Source: Nocardia huaxiensis
GTDB taxonomy: Bacteria; Actinomycetota; Actinomycetes; Mycobacteriales; Mycobacteriaceae
Assembly: GCF_013744875.1 (NCBI RefSeq)
Contig: NZ_CP059399.1
Location: 744,001 to 808,000, forward strand
DNA: 64,000 nucleotides
Direction of reading: 5' to 3'
In this document: piece by piece, positions 39,856 through 50,370 of the stretch
Layout of the letters: the number at the start of each line of letters is the position of its first letter
Numbering within the stretch: the first letter of the stretch is position 1
Notes under the pieces: model-generated
Told to the model about the DNA's origin: nothing
What the model saw: the letters and a program-made list of their open reading frames with translations, nothing else
Databases searched by the model: none
Made by a program: the position numbers and the translations under genes

Positions 39856-40251
39856 TACGACCGCGATCGGGAGGTTTCCCGGCCGCTGCCGTCGCTGTGG
39901 ATCGTCGGCCGCACCGACGGCAACTACGGACAGATGACGAAGGCCCGGGACAAGGTGCTGGCCGCCTGGAAGCTGGGTGACGGCCGGGTGCTCGCGGACA
40001 ACCCCGGCTACACGACGACCGAGTACGGCGGGCCGGGGCCGGTACTCCAGTTCTGGGCGCACAACTACTCCGCGCCCGATGCCGCAGTGCTGAAAGGCCA
40101 TTGCATGCCGGGCGGCACGCACGCGAGCATGCTGCCGCTGCTGCCGGAATTCTGGGCCGGCACCAGCTGCGCGCCGACCGGGCCCGAACCCGTGTTCAGC
40201 GCCGGAGAGGTGGCGATGGATTTCTTCCTGGCCCATCCCCGGCAGCCCTGA
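39856..40251 (+). pseudogene. C-terminal fragment of an esterase-like alpha/beta hydrolase
   Basis: An open frame of ~130 codons with no start near its beginning; the only ATG is internal at 39934 (105 codons). The reading frame before that ATG is protein-like (PLPSLWIVGRTDGNYGQMTK), so a longer gene has probably lost its 5' part. The end (VLKGHCMPGGTHASML, SAGEVAMDFFLAHPR) resembles the C-terminus of PHB-depolymerase/feruloyl-esterase-like hydrolases, with the catalytic His in GHCMPGG. The nucleophile Ser region is missing. It may instead be a real short gene of unknown role. Confidence 0.5.
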
Positions 40252-40413
40252 CCATCGCGGTCCGATTCGGCCGCGATGGCTCGTCGCGGGTGGTTCGATC
40301 CGAACCCTCGCGCCCTCGCGTGCCCGGTTTTTCGCGCTTGACGAGCACTTTTTATTCGAACAGTGAACACGGATTCGGGCGTGCCGTGCTCGCGATGACT
40401 AGGATTCCCGCAC

Positions 40414-41223
40414 ATGAGTTCGGAATTGCACGTGGACGTCTCCGGGGGAGTCGCCGTGCTCACGCTCAACCGGCCCGCCCAGCAGAATGCGCTCACTCCG
40501 GCCATGGCGTCGGAACTCGGTGCGGCGCTACGACGCTGCGACAACGATGATGCGATCGGTGCGGTCGTCATCACCGGGACGGCGCCGGCGTTCTGCGCGG
40601 GCGCGGATCTGTCATTGAAGGTCGGCGAGGTGAACGGCCTGATCGATCCGCCGCCCTTCCGCATTCGCAAACCGGTCATCGCCGCGGTGAACGGGCACGC
40701 GGTGGGGATCGGCCTGGAGATCGCGCTGCAGTGCGATCTGCGCTACCTGGCCCGCGACGCCGTCTACGGGCTGAACCAGGTGCGGCGCGGCGCGCTCGCC
40801 GACGGCTACGCGCACTGGACGCTGCCGCGGCTCGTCGGCAGCGCCAATGCCGCTGACCTGCTGCTCACCGGCCGCACCTTCGACGGCTACGAGGCCCGCG
40901 CGCTCGGCCTGGCCAATGGCGTCCTGGATGCCAGTGAGGTGCTGCCCACCGCGCTGGCCGTCGCCCACGACATCGCGCACGGCTCCGCCCCGCTGCCGGT
41001 GGCGCTGTCCAAGCGCCTGCTGTGGGAGGCCCCGACCATGACGCCGGAATCGGTGGGCCGTTTGGAAACCGAGCTCAACGACTACGTCGCCAAGAGCGCC
41101 GATGGCGGCGAGGGCGTGGCCGCGCTCAAGGATCGCCGTCAGCCCAAGTGGACCGGCAGCGTCAGCGCCGAATGGCCGGCCTGGGATGCCGTCACCGACG
41201 GCAAGCGCCCGACCCTGGACTAA
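40414..41223 (+). CDS. Enoyl-CoA hydratase/isomerase family protein
   Basis: A 269-residue crotonase-fold protein. Motifs are GVAVLTLNRPAQQNALTPAM, FCAGADLSLK and PVIAAVNGHAVGIGLEIALQ. The position normally holding the first catalytic Glu (after GGG/GxG in the crotonases) reads ...LNQVRRGALADGYAHWTLPR, so activity may be isomerase- or hydratase-like. TAGGAT at 40400-40405, 8 nt before the ATG, fits a leaderless start. Its end overlaps the convergent DUF4190 gene by 4 bp. Confidence 0.85.
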   Translation: MSSELHVDVSGGVAVLTLNRPAQQNALTPAMASELGAALRRCDNDDAIGAVVITGTAPAFCAGADLSLKVGEVNGLIDPPPFRIRKPVIAAVNGHAVGIGLEIALQCDLRYLARDAVYGLNQVRRGALADGYAHWTLPRLVGSANAADLLLTGRTFDGYEARALGLANGVLDASEVLPTALAVAHDIAHGSAPLPVALSKRLLWEAPTMTPESVGRLETELNDYVAKSADGGEGVAALKDRRQPKWTGSVSAEWPAWDAVTDGKRPTLD

Positions 41224-41498
41224 CCCCGGCCGCCCAGGATCATCAGCAGGTAGAGGAACGCGAAGAAGATCATGAAGAAGGTCCCCACGATCCCCGCGAC
41301 GTAGCCGACCATCACCTGGGTGCGTCCGCCGAGCGCGCCGCCGGACGCATCGATCTCATTGAGCGCGCGCCGCCCCAGTACCCAGGCCATGGGCCCGGTG
41401 ATCCCGCAGCAGAACAGGCTCAGCACCCCGAGCAGCAGCACGGTTGTCGCATAGTTGTGCTCGACCGGAGACCCGATGGGCTGCTGAGGAATGACCAC
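41220..41498 (-). CDS. DUF4190 domain membrane protein
   Basis: A 92-residue protein with two transmembrane helices (TTVLLLGVLSLFCCGITGPM and VGYVAGIVGTFFMIFFAFLY) flanking GRRALNEIDASGGALGGR, the DUF4190 hallmark. Function unknown. GTG 41498 with TAAAAT 6 nt upstream on the minus strand suggests leaderless expression. Confidence 0.82.
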   Translation of the reverse strand: MVIPQQPIGSPVEHNYATTVLLLGVLSLFCCGITGPMAWVLGRRALNEIDASGGALGGRTQVMVGYVAGIVGTFFMIFFAFLYLLMILGGRG

Positions 41499-41619
41499 CC
41501 GCCGATTTTACGGTCGCAACCCGGTTGCGAGCAGGGTGACGCGCGGAATTCATATAGCGGGGCAATTGATTTCGCGCGGGCCGGATGCCCCCGCCCGGCC
41601 CCTCCCTGACCGCCCGCCC

Positions 41620-41738
41620 CGTCATCCTGGCGCGTGCCCCCGCCCCGTCATCCCGGCGCGTGCCCCCGCCCCGTCATCCCGGCGCGTGCCCCCGCCCCGT
41701 CATCCCGGCGCGTGCCCCCGCCCCGTCATCCCGGCGCG
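41620..41738. repeat. 26-bp tandem array (four full units plus 15 bp)
   Basis: Direct repeats of a 26-bp unit (CGTCATCCCGGCGCG plus TGCCCCCGCCC) start at 41620, 41646, 41672 and 41698; the fifth start at 41724 merges into the palindromic element. The first unit has one change (CCTGG for CCCGG). There are no spacers, so it is not a CRISPR array. The unit's first 15 bp equal the terminal 15 bp of the adjacent element. Confidence 0.9.
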
Positions 41739-41813
41739 CTTTTGGCCGGGATCCACACTGTCCGCCAACAACTTCCGGGTGTGGATTCCGGCCAAAAACA
41801 TGCCGGAATGACG
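41724..41813. repeat. Palindromic intergenic element, copy 1
   Basis: A 90-bp element with ~35-bp imperfect terminal inverted repeats beginning CGTCATCCCGGC and ending GCCGGAATGACG, each with an internal TTTTGGCCGG block. It encodes no protein and resembles a MITE/REP-type element. A second copy is at 50255-50341. Confidence 0.8.
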
Positions 41814-41823
41814 GGGTGACGGT

Positions 41824-41862
41824 CCCGTTGACGACGCCCGTTGACGACGCCCGTTGACGACG
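41824..41862. repeat. 13-bp tandem repeat, three units
   Basis: CCCGTTGACGACG three times in a row, directly between the palindromic element and the rlmB stop codon. With the array and element it fills the 372-bp gap between DUF4190 and rlmB. Confidence 0.85.
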
Positions 41863-41870
41863 GGCTCGTT

Positions 41871-42854
41871 TCAGTTGCGGCGCTGCCGGGCGGCCTCGGC
41901 GAGGACCACACCGGCGGCGACAGAGGCGTTGAGCGACTCGACCGGGCCCGCCATCGGGATGCTGAGGATGGTGTCGCAGGTTTCGCGGACCAGGCGGGAC
42001 AGGCCCTTGCCCTCGGAGCCGACGACGATGACAGTCGGTGCGCTGCCGTCGAATTCGTCGAGGGTGGTGTCGCCGCCCGCGTCCAGGCCCACGATCTGGT
42101 AACCCTTGTTGGCCCAATCCTTCAGCGTGCGAGTGAGATTCGTGGCGCGAGCCACGGGGAGCCGGGCCGCCGCACCCGCGCTGGTGCGCCACGCGACAGC
42201 GGTGACGCCCGCGCTGCGACGCTGCGGGATCACCACGCCCTGACCGCCGAACGCCGCCACCGAACGCACCACCGCGCCCAGATTGCGTGGGTCGGTGATG
42301 TTGTCCAGCGCCACCAGCAGGCCGGGCTCGCCGGCGGCGCGCGCCCGCTCCACCAGATCGTCCGGATGCGCGTACCGGTACGGCGGCACCTGCAGGGCCA
42401 GCCCCTGGTGCATCCCGTTGTGGCTCAGCTTGTCCAGGTCGGTGCGCGGCACCTCCAGGATCGAGATGCCGGTGTCGGCCGCGATCTTGACGGCCTCGGT
42501 GAGCCGGTCGTCGTTCTCGGTGCCCACGGCCACGTACAGCGCGGTCGCCGGAACTCCGGCGCGCAGGCACTCCACCACCGGATTGCGCCCGAGCACCAGC
42601 TCCGGCCCCTCCCCGTCCTTGCGGTTGACCGCGGGCCGCGCCGCATTGCGGGCGCGCGTGGTGGCGCTCTTGGCTTCCGCCTTGGCCTTCAGCTTCGCGC
42701 GCTTGGCGGCCGCGTGATAGACGCGATCCTCCGCCTTCGGGGTCGCGCCCTTGCCTTCGAGCCCGCGTCGCCGCTGCCCGCCCGAGCCGACCGTCTGCCC
42801 CTTCTTGCTGCCCGCCTTGCGGGTCGCGCCGCGTCGCTGCGAATTGCCTGCCAT
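41871..42854 (-). CDS. rlmB: 23S rRNA (guanosine-2'-O)-methyltransferase RlmB
   Basis: A SpoU/TrmH-family SPOUT methyltransferase, counterpart of Rv3579c. 327 residues. A basic, disordered N-terminal ~90 residues precedes the substrate-binding domain ([20 protein letters not shown]) and the SPOUT core with [34 protein letters not shown] and [19 protein letters not shown]. The last two bind SAM in the trefoil knot. ATG 42854 has GGAAGG ~8 nt upstream. It is downstream of cysS but separated by three hairpins. Confidence 0.92.
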   Translation of the reverse strand: MAGNSQRRGATRKAGSKKGQTVGSGGQRRRGLEGKGATPKAEDRVYHAAAKRAKLKAKAEAKSATTRARNAARPAVNRKDGEGPELVLGRNPVVECLRAGVPATALYVAVGTENDDRLTEAVKIAADTGISILEVPRTDLDKLSHNGMHQGLALQVPPYRYAHPDDLVERARAAGEPGLLVALDNITDPRNLGAVVRSVAAFGGQGVVIPQRRSAGVTAVAWRTSAGAAARLPVARATNLTRTLKDWANKGYQIVGLDAGGDTTLDEFDGSAPTVIVVGSEGKGLSRLVRETCDTILSIPMAGPVESLNASVAAGVVLAEAARQRRN

Positions 42855-42983
42855 TACTTCGCCTTCCGTATCACGCGGTCGTCCCGCACTGAGTCCGGTC
42901 GCGGGAGAACCCGCGCTCCATCGATCATGCGGGAAACCTGCATCCGGTCGGCGCAGCAATCGGCTGCGCCCCTGTCGTTCCGT

Positions 42984-43085
42984 GCGTCACCGAGGTGACG
43001 CGCCATCTCGGCACACGACCGAGTGCTGTCGCCCGGCATCGGTGCCGGGCGGGTGGGTGTGATTCCGCCGGAGCGGAATCACACC
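42984..43085 (-). terminator. Cluster of three hairpins after cysS
   Basis: Downstream of the leftward cysS gene come, in order, GGTGTGATTCCGC/GCGGAATCACACC (43056-43085, 13-bp perfect stem, CGGA loop, 1 bp after the stop codon), GCCCGGCA/TGCCGGGC (43031-43050) and GCGTCACC/GGTGACGC (42984-43001). The first is a clear intrinsic terminator; the others reinforce it or structure the RNA before rlmB. Confidence 0.85.
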
Positions 43086-43086
43086 G

Positions 43087-44481
<1,395 letters not shown>

Positions 44482-44570
44482 GACAGGGCATCCTAGCTTG
44501 TGGGAAATGGCGGTTTACGGGCGGATACGGCTTTTCTCACAGCCGTACGACTGATTTATCGACGGCCGGT

Positions 44571-45056
44571 TCAGGACCGGCAACACAGCAGGGCGGTGGC
44601 AACCGCCGCCACGCCTTCGCCACGGCCGGTCAAACCGAGACCGTCGGTGGTGGTGCCGGAAACCGACACGGGAGCGCCGAGCAATTCGCCCAGTACCTCT
44701 TGCGCCTCGGCGCGGCGCGGCCCGATCTTGGGCCGATTGCCGATCACCTGTACAGAGGCATTGACGGTTGTATAGCCCTCTTGCTCTATGAGACGTCGCA
44801 CTTCTTTGAGCATGGCCGCACCGGACACACCCTCCCATTCCGGGCGTCCGGTGCCGAAGATCGCGCCGACATCGCCGAGACCGGCGGCCGACAGCAGGGC
44901 GTCGCAGAGGGCGTGCGCGGCCACATCACCATCGGAATGTCCGGCGCAGCCGCTGTCCCCGTCGAAGAGCAGGCCCGCCATCCAGCAGGGGCGGCCCGGT
45001 TCGATCGGATGCACATCGCTGCCGATGCCGACGCGCAGCGCGGTGGGGTCGATCAT
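44571..45056 (-). CDS. ispF: 2-C-methyl-D-erythritol 2,4-cyclodiphosphate synthase
   Basis: Fifth step of the MEP isoprenoid pathway. 161 residues. Zinc ligands in [13 protein letters not shown] (Asp, His) and [20 protein letters not shown], with [17 protein letters not shown] at the C-terminus. The ATG overlaps the ispD stop by 4 nt. Order carD-ispD-ispF matches M. tuberculosis. Confidence 0.96.
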   Translation of the reverse strand: MIDPTALRVGIGSDVHPIEPGRPCWMAGLLFDGDSGCAGHSDGDVAAHALCDALLSAAGLGDVGAIFGTGRPEWEGVSGAAMLKEVRRLIEQEGYTTVNASVQVIGNRPKIGPRRAEAQEVLGELLGAPVSVSGTTTDGLGLTGRGEGVAAVATALLCCRS

Positions 45057-45778
45057 CGTGTCGCCACCGCCTCCCTGGAATCCGCGGAATTCCCGCCCTG
45101 CGCCACAAGTGTATTGGCGAGCACGAGATCCAGGGGGGTCGTGATTTTGAAAGCCATCGCATCACCGGTCACGGTCTGCACGGTAGTGCCGAGCAATTCC
45201 ACCAGGCCCGCGTCGTCGGTCGCCTGGGTGCCGGTCGCGTAGGCGGCGCGCAGCAATTCGGCGTCGAAGCCCTGCGGAGTCTGGATGGCGCGCAAGCCGG
45301 ATCGGTCCGGGGTTCCGGTCACCGCGCCGGCGGCGTCCACGGATTTGATGGTGTCGCTCACCGGCAGGGCGGGCACCACGGCGAGCGCGCCCGCGCGCAG
45401 GGCATCGACCACGCGCGTGATCAGCGCGGGCGGGGTGAGGGCGCGGGCCGCGTCGTGCACGAGCACGAAGGCGGCGTCCGGAGCGGCGTCGAGTCCGGCG
45501 CGGACCGAATCCGTGCGCTCGGCGCCACCGGGAACCACATGCACCGGAGTAGGGGAGACCGGCAGCAGGGCGCGGGTCTCGTCGACGAGTTCGGCGGGCA
45601 CCATAACCACAACCTCGTCGACGGACCCGGACGCGATGAGCCCCTGAACCGCCAGTGTGAGCATGGGACTGCCGCCGACGTGGACGAAGGCCTTGGGCTT
45701 GTTCTCACCCAGACGCACACCCATACCGGCGGCAGGCACCAGCGCTACGACACGGCTCGCGCCGTGTGTGTTGCTCAC
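45053..45778 (-). CDS. ispD: 2-C-methyl-D-erythritol 4-phosphate cytidylyltransferase
   Basis: Third MEP-pathway step, CTP transfer to MEP. 241 residues. [20 protein letters not shown] is the nucleotide-binding loop with its key Lys; [20 protein letters not shown] and [20 protein letters not shown] follow. GTG 45778 lies 2 nt after the carD stop, so the genes are co-translated. Confidence 0.96.
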   Translation of the reverse strand: MSNTHGASRVVALVPAAGMGVRLGENKPKAFVHVGGSPMLTLAVQGLIASGSVDEVVVMVPAELVDETRALLPVSPTPVHVVPGGAERTDSVRAGLDAAPDAAFVLVHDAARALTPPALITRVVDALRAGALAVVPALPVSDTIKSVDAAGAVTGTPDRSGLRAIQTPQGFDAELLRAAYATGTQATDDAGLVELLGTTVQTVTGDAMAFKITTPLDLVLANTLVAQGGNSADSREAVATR

Positions 45779-45780
45779 GG

Positions 45781-46299
<519 letters not shown>

Positions 46300-46510
46300 T
46301 TAACATGCGACTCGGTAACGGCGCGATCAACGGCGCAGGTCAGGGCCACAACGAGCCAGCGGCGGGGGTTGACAGAACGCGAATCGTGTGCATCTTGTTG
46401 TGGCATAACGGGATAGCGCTCTGCAATGTTCTCGCGCATATGCGACCGCCTTCATCGCATACGCAATCAGGCACTGCGCAATTTGCGCGCATCGACTGAA
46501 AATCGCAACA

Positions 46511-46575
46511 CCCCTCAACGGGGGCCGGGGGCAGCGCCCCGATTCCGGGGGGTCCGGGGGCGGAGGCCCCGGGGA
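46511..46575. repeat. GC-rich hairpin repeat, copy 2 (diverged)
   Basis: Two palindromic units, GGGGC-AGC-GCCCC at 46528-46540 and CCGGGG/CCCCGG at 46554-46572, related to the copies at 12227 and 58945 but with changed loops. Confidence 0.6.
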
Positions 46576-46636
46576 GGAAACGCCGTCCCCCGCGCAAGGC
46601 GTGGGAACCGACGCATTACTCTCATTGACTACTACT

Positions 46637-46649
46637 CTCCATAGTGGAG
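46637..46649. promoter_or_regulatory. 13-bp palindrome in the lpqE promoter
   Basis: CTCCA-TAG-TGGAG, perfect, placed between the TTGACT -35-like sequence and the ribosome site. A candidate repressor site; the regulator is unknown. Confidence 0.4.
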
Positions 46650-46677
46650 TTAGCCCGGTCGACATGGAGGACAACCC

Positions 46678-47367
46678 GTGACTGCCCTGAAAGCCACCAC
46701 TGCGTCCAAGGCGCGTCGGAGTGCCGTGACAGTTGCAGCACTCGCGGCCGGCGCGGTGCTCACCCTGTCGGGCTGTGGCGCCGGACAGATCTCTCAGACG
46801 GCGGACCAGGTCGCGGCCGTCAACGGCAACGGCGCGGACGTCGGCCAGGTGGCGCTGCGCGATGTGCGATTCCTGCTGCCGCAGAACGAGGAATACCGCA
46901 ATGCCAAGGGCGGCAAGGCCGTTCTGGCCTTCAGCGCCGTCAACTTCAGCGAAGGCACCACCGACAAGCTGGTCAGCATCAAGACCGAGCTGGGCGAGGT
47001 GACCATCAAGGGCAGCAACGAGATCAAGCCGCAGGCGACGCTCGTGTCCGACCTGTCCACCGCCGCCGTCGAGGAGCACGGCGCCCCCGCCGACTCGCAC
47101 GGAGCCGACTCGCACGGCGCGACCACCAGCGCCCCCGCCGCCCCGGCCGCCGATCAGGCCGCCGACCCGAACAAGGCCCCGGTCCTGATCGAGGTCACCG
47201 GCCTCACCAAGGACGTCACCGCCGGCCTGACCTACCCGGTCACCTTCAACTTCGAGAAGGCCGGCACCGTCGTGGTCAACGTCCCGGTCGACGCCGGGCC
47301 GGACCTCGAGCGCAAGGAGTCCCCGAACGCCGGCGCCGCCGAGGAGCACAAGGGCGGCGGCCACTGA
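46678..47367 (+). CDS. lpqE: LpqE-like lipoprotein, possible copper chaperone
   Basis: A 229-residue lipoprotein, counterpart of Rv3584. The signal peptide ends in the lipobox LTLSGC, so it is lipid-anchored outside the membrane. The domain (VALRDVRFLLPQNEEYRNAK, KAVLAFSAVNFSEGTTDKLV, TGLTKDVTAGLTYPVTFNFE) resembles PCu(A)C-type folds. A His-rich insert (EEHGAPADSHGADSHGATT) and a C-terminal GGGH could bind metal. GTG 46678 with TGGAGG 8 nt upstream. Copper binding is an inference from these histidines. Confidence 0.82.
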   Translation: MTALKATTASKARRSAVTVAALAAGAVLTLSGCGAGQISQTADQVAAVNGNGADVGQVALRDVRFLLPQNEEYRNAKGGKAVLAFSAVNFSEGTTDKLVSIKTELGEVTIKGSNEIKPQATLVSDLSTAAVEEHGAPADSHGADSHGATTSAPAAPAADQAADPNKAPVLIEVTGLTKDVTAGLTYPVTFNFEKAGTVVVNVPVDAGPDLERKESPNAGAAEEHKGGGH

Positions 47368-47388
47368 GCCCCCACTGAAAACCCTTCC

Positions 47389-47424
47389 ACCGCACCCGCT
47401 TCGGACCACCGAGGCGGGTGCGGT
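47389..47424 (+). terminator. Terminator of lpqE
   Basis: A perfect 11-bp stem ACCGCACCCGC / GCGGGTGCGGT, 22 bp after the stop, followed by CGTTTC. Confidence 0.8.
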
Positions 47425-47511
47425 CGTTTCAGCACCCCAAGAAACAAGCGCGAACCCGCCCGGAACGAAGCGGAGGGCAAAATGTCACCGCGCGTCGCTA
47501 GGCTGCCGGGC

Positions 47512-48915
47512 GTGGCCAAGGTGAAATCGCTGTACCGGTGTGCGGATTGCGCGCACGAGGTCGCCAAGTGGGTCGGGCGGTGTCCCTCGTGCGGCGGGTG
47601 GGGGACCATCGAGGAGTCGGTGTCGTCGTCGGCGGCGGTGGCCGTGGGGCGGCGGGCGATGCTGCCGAGCACGGCGGCCGCGCCCATTTCGACGATCGAT
47701 TCGCAGACCACGCAGGCGCGCTCCACGGGTGTGTCGGAGTTGGACCGGGTGCTGGGCGGGGGCATCGTGCCCGGGTCGGTGGTGCTGCTGTCGGGCGAGC
47801 CGGGGGTCGGCAAGTCGACGCTGTTGCTCGAGGTGGCGCATCGGTGGGCGCGGGCGCGCGGCGAGATCGCGCTGTACGTGACGGCGGAGGAGTCCGCCGG
47901 GCAGGTGCGGCTGCGGGCCGACCGCACCGGGGCCGTGCACGAAAAGGTCTATCTGGCAGCCGAATCCGATCTCGCCACGATTCTCGGGCACGTCGAGCAG
48001 GTGCGCCCGACGCTGCTGGTGGTGGACTCGGTGCAGACCATGATCGCCCACGACGCCGACGGCGTGATCGGCGGCGTCACCCAGGTGCGCTCGGTGACGG
48101 CCGCGCTCACCTCGCTGGCCAAGGCAAGCGGCGTCTCGGTGCTGCTGGTCGGTCACGTCACCAAGGACGGCGCGGTCGCGGGCCCGCGCACGCTCGAGCA
48201 TCTGGTGGACGTGGTGCTGCAGTTCGAGGGCGACAAGCATTCCTCACTGCGCATGGTGCGCGGCATCAAGAACCGTTTCGGCAGCACCGACGAGGTGGGC
48301 TGCTTCGAGATGCGCGAGGCCGGAATCGCCTGTGTGGACGACCCTTCGGGCCTGTTCCTGCACCATCGCGGCGACGCGGTCCCCGGCACCGCCGTCACCG
48401 TGGCCATGGACGGCAAGCGTCCCATGCTCGGCGAGGTGCAGGGCCTCACCGTCGACACCCAGGCCCCCGCTCCCCGCCGCGCGGTGAGCGGCCTCGACTT
48501 CAACCGTGTCGCAATGGTTCTGGCGGTCCTGCAGAGCCGCGGCGGCGTCTACGTCGGCAAGCAGGACGTGTACGCGGCCACCGTCGGCGGCATGCGCCTC
48601 ACCGAACCCGCCGCGGATCTGGCCGTGGCCCTTGCCATCGCGTCCGCCAGCATGGACCGCGCCCTCCCCAGCGGCATGGTCGTGCTCGGCGAGGTCGGTC
48701 TCGCGGGCGAGGTGCGCCAGGTGACGGGCCTGACCCGCCGCCTCGCCGAGGCCGAACGCCTGGGCTTCACCGAAGCGCTCGTCCCGCCCGGCGTCGAACG
48801 CACCGGCCGCAATATGACTGTGCGTGAGGTCTCCGATCTCGGTGCGGCCCTGTCCATCACCGGCCTGCGGGCACGCCGTCGGCCGCGCACGGACGTGGCC
48901 GAGATGGCGGAGTAG
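47512..48915 (+). CDS. radA: DNA repair protein RadA
   Basis: A RecA-like helicase that promotes branch migration in recombination. 467 residues. N-terminal zinc finger (YRCADCAHEVAKWVGRCPSC), Walker A GEPGVGKSTLL, the RadA-specific KNRFG in MVRGIKNRFGSTDEVG, and a Lon-like C-terminal domain (LPSGMVVLGEVGLAGEVRQV). GTG 47512 is chosen because it matches the family N-terminus and TAGGCT (47499-47504) lies 7 nt upstream (leaderless). ATG 47482, with GGAGGG 5 nt before it, is a real alternative. Confidence 0.95.
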   Translation: MAKVKSLYRCADCAHEVAKWVGRCPSCGGWGTIEESVSSSAAVAVGRRAMLPSTAAAPISTIDSQTTQARSTGVSELDRVLGGGIVPGSVVLLSGEPGVGKSTLLLEVAHRWARARGEIALYVTAEESAGQVRLRADRTGAVHEKVYLAAESDLATILGHVEQVRPTLLVVDSVQTMIAHDADGVIGGVTQVRSVTAALTSLAKASGVSVLLVGHVTKDGAVAGPRTLEHLVDVVLQFEGDKHSSLRMVRGIKNRFGSTDEVGCFEMREAGIACVDDPSGLFLHHRGDAVPGTAVTVAMDGKRPMLGEVQGLTVDTQAPAPRRAVSGLDFNRVAMVLAVLQSRGGVYVGKQDVYAATVGGMRLTEPAADLAVALAIASASMDRALPSGMVVLGEVGLAGEVRQVTGLTRRLAEAERLGFTEALVPPGVERTGRNMTVREVSDLGAALSITGLRARRRPRTDVAEMAE

Positions 48916-49056
48916 AGCCGGTCCTGAAACGTGCGGAACTTCTGGCGACATGCTCGGGCATGGCCGCCGCCGAGGCCGCTCGGTACGGGTGATCGAATGA
49001 GGGGGGAGAGGATCGACGAGGAGGCCGCTGCGGCGGCGTGACGCGAAGGTGGTCCG

Positions 49057-49104
49057 ATGACGGTCGGGGGATCGAGTTGGCTACGCCGTGGGATGGGCAC
49101 GTAA
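49057..49104 (+). CDS. Possible upstream frame coupled to disA
   Basis: A 15-codon frame ([15 protein letters not shown]) with AAGGTGG upstream, whose TAA shares its last base with the proposed disA ATG (TAATG). It could couple disA translation, or be chance. Confidence 0.25.
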   Translation: MTVGGSSWLRRGMGT

Positions 49105-50246
49105 TGGCCGGGCGCTGGATGAGCGGGCTGCTGGGCCGTTCGGGGACGCTGTCCTCGCGCGGCGGTGATACTGCCGCGCTGCAGGAGTTTCCGGTGGAGG
49201 CCGAGCGGGATGTGATCGCGCGGCTGGTGCCGGGCACGCAGCTGCGGGACGGCATCGACCGGATTCTGCTGGCGGGTACGGGCGGGCTGGTGGTGCTCGG
49301 CTACGACGAGCGGGTGGAGCGGATCTGCGACGGCGGCTTCGAACTGGATGTGGAGTTCGCGCCGACGCGGTTGCGGGAACTGTCGAAAATGGATGGGGCC
49401 GTGGTGCTCTCCACCGACGGGTCGCGGATCGTGCGGGCCAATGTGCATCTGGTGCCGGATCCGGCGCTGCCCACGGTGGAGTCGGGGACCCGGCACAAGG
49501 CGGCCGAGCGCACTGCCGCGCAGACCGGATACCCGGTGGTGTCGGTGAGCGCCTCGACCGGGCTGGTGACCGTATACGTCGGTGGCGCACGGCATCTCGT
49601 GCAGCCGTCGGCGATCATCCTGACGCGGGCCAATCAGGCCATGGCCACGCTGCAGCGGTATCGGTCGCGGCTGGACGAGGTGACGCGGCGGTTGTCGGCC
49701 CTCGAGGTGGAGGATCTGGCGGCGCTGCGCGATGTGCTCACGGTGGTGCACTGCCTCGAGCTCATGCGGCGCACGGCGGGTGAGATCGAGCAGGATGTGC
49801 TGGAGCTCGGCGTGGACGGCCGCCAGTTGGCCCTGCAATTGAGCGAATTGATCGCCGACACCGAGAATCTGCGCCGCCTGCTGGTGCGCGACTATCTGGT
49901 CGGTGAGGCGGCGGGTGAGGCGCAGGTGGATCGCGCCCTCGCCCGGCTGGACGCGCTGGCCGAGCCGGATCTGCTGGAGCTGGCGAATCTGGCTCCGCCC
50001 CTGGGCTATCCGGCCACGCTGGAGGCCCTGGACACCGCGGTCGGCCCGCGCGGTTACCGGCTGATCGCTCAGATTCCGCGCGTGCCCTTCCGCAGGGTCG
50101 AACCCCTGGTGGCCAATTTCGGGACGCTACGCGCGCTGCTGGAGGCCGCGCAGGCCGATCTGGAGGACGTGGACGGCGTGAACGCCCAACTGGCGCGCCG
50201 CATTCGGGAGGGCCTCGCGCGATTGAGCGAGCACGGCTACGCCTGA
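49104..50246 (+). CDS. disA: DNA integrity scanning protein DisA (diadenylate cyclase)
   Basis: Makes cyclic di-AMP from ATP and scans DNA for damage. 380 residues as annotated. The DAC domain has DGA in [20 protein letters not shown] (Asp97) and [19 protein letters not shown], where the usual RHR motif reads RHK (130-132). A central helical spine and C-terminal HhH domain ([20 protein letters not shown]) follow. The first ~40 residues have no counterpart in M. tuberculosis DisA. Starts at GTG 49038 and ATG 49119 are also possible. Downstream of radA as in M. tuberculosis. Confidence 0.92.
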   Translation: MAGRWMSGLLGRSGTLSSRGGDTAALQEFPVEAERDVIARLVPGTQLRDGIDRILLAGTGGLVVLGYDERVERICDGGFELDVEFAPTRLRELSKMDGAVVLSTDGSRIVRANVHLVPDPALPTVESGTRHKAAERTAAQTGYPVVSVSASTGLVTVYVGGARHLVQPSAIILTRANQAMATLQRYRSRLDEVTRRLSALEVEDLAALRDVLTVVHCLELMRRTAGEIEQDVLELGVDGRQLALQLSELIADTENLRRLLVRDYLVGEAAGEAQVDRALARLDALAEPDLLELANLAPPLGYPATLEALDTAVGPRGYRLIAQIPRVPFRRVEPLVANFGTLRALLEAAQADLEDVDGVNAQLARRIREGLARLSEHGYA

Positions 50247-50254
50247 GTTTGCAC

Positions 50255-50341
50255 CGTCATTCCGGCATGCTTTTGGCCGGAATCCACAGAGTGGGGCACG
50301 CTATCCGTGTCGATCCCGGCCAAAAGCGCGCCGGGATGACG
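50255..50341. repeat. Palindromic intergenic element, copy 2
   Basis: An 87-bp element, 9 bp after the disA stop, starting CGTCATTCCGGCATGC and ending GCGCGCCGGGATGACG. The terminal inverted repeats match those of 41724-41813; the two arms carry compensating changes. It may double as the disA terminator. Confidence 0.8.
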
Positions 50342-50370
50342 AGGCCGCGCCGGGATGGCAGGGACCGCGA

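Noticed and set aside
41620..41738. CRISPR array
   Set aside because: The repeats are contiguous with no spacers, only 26 bp long, and there are no cas genes; they derive from the adjacent palindromic element.
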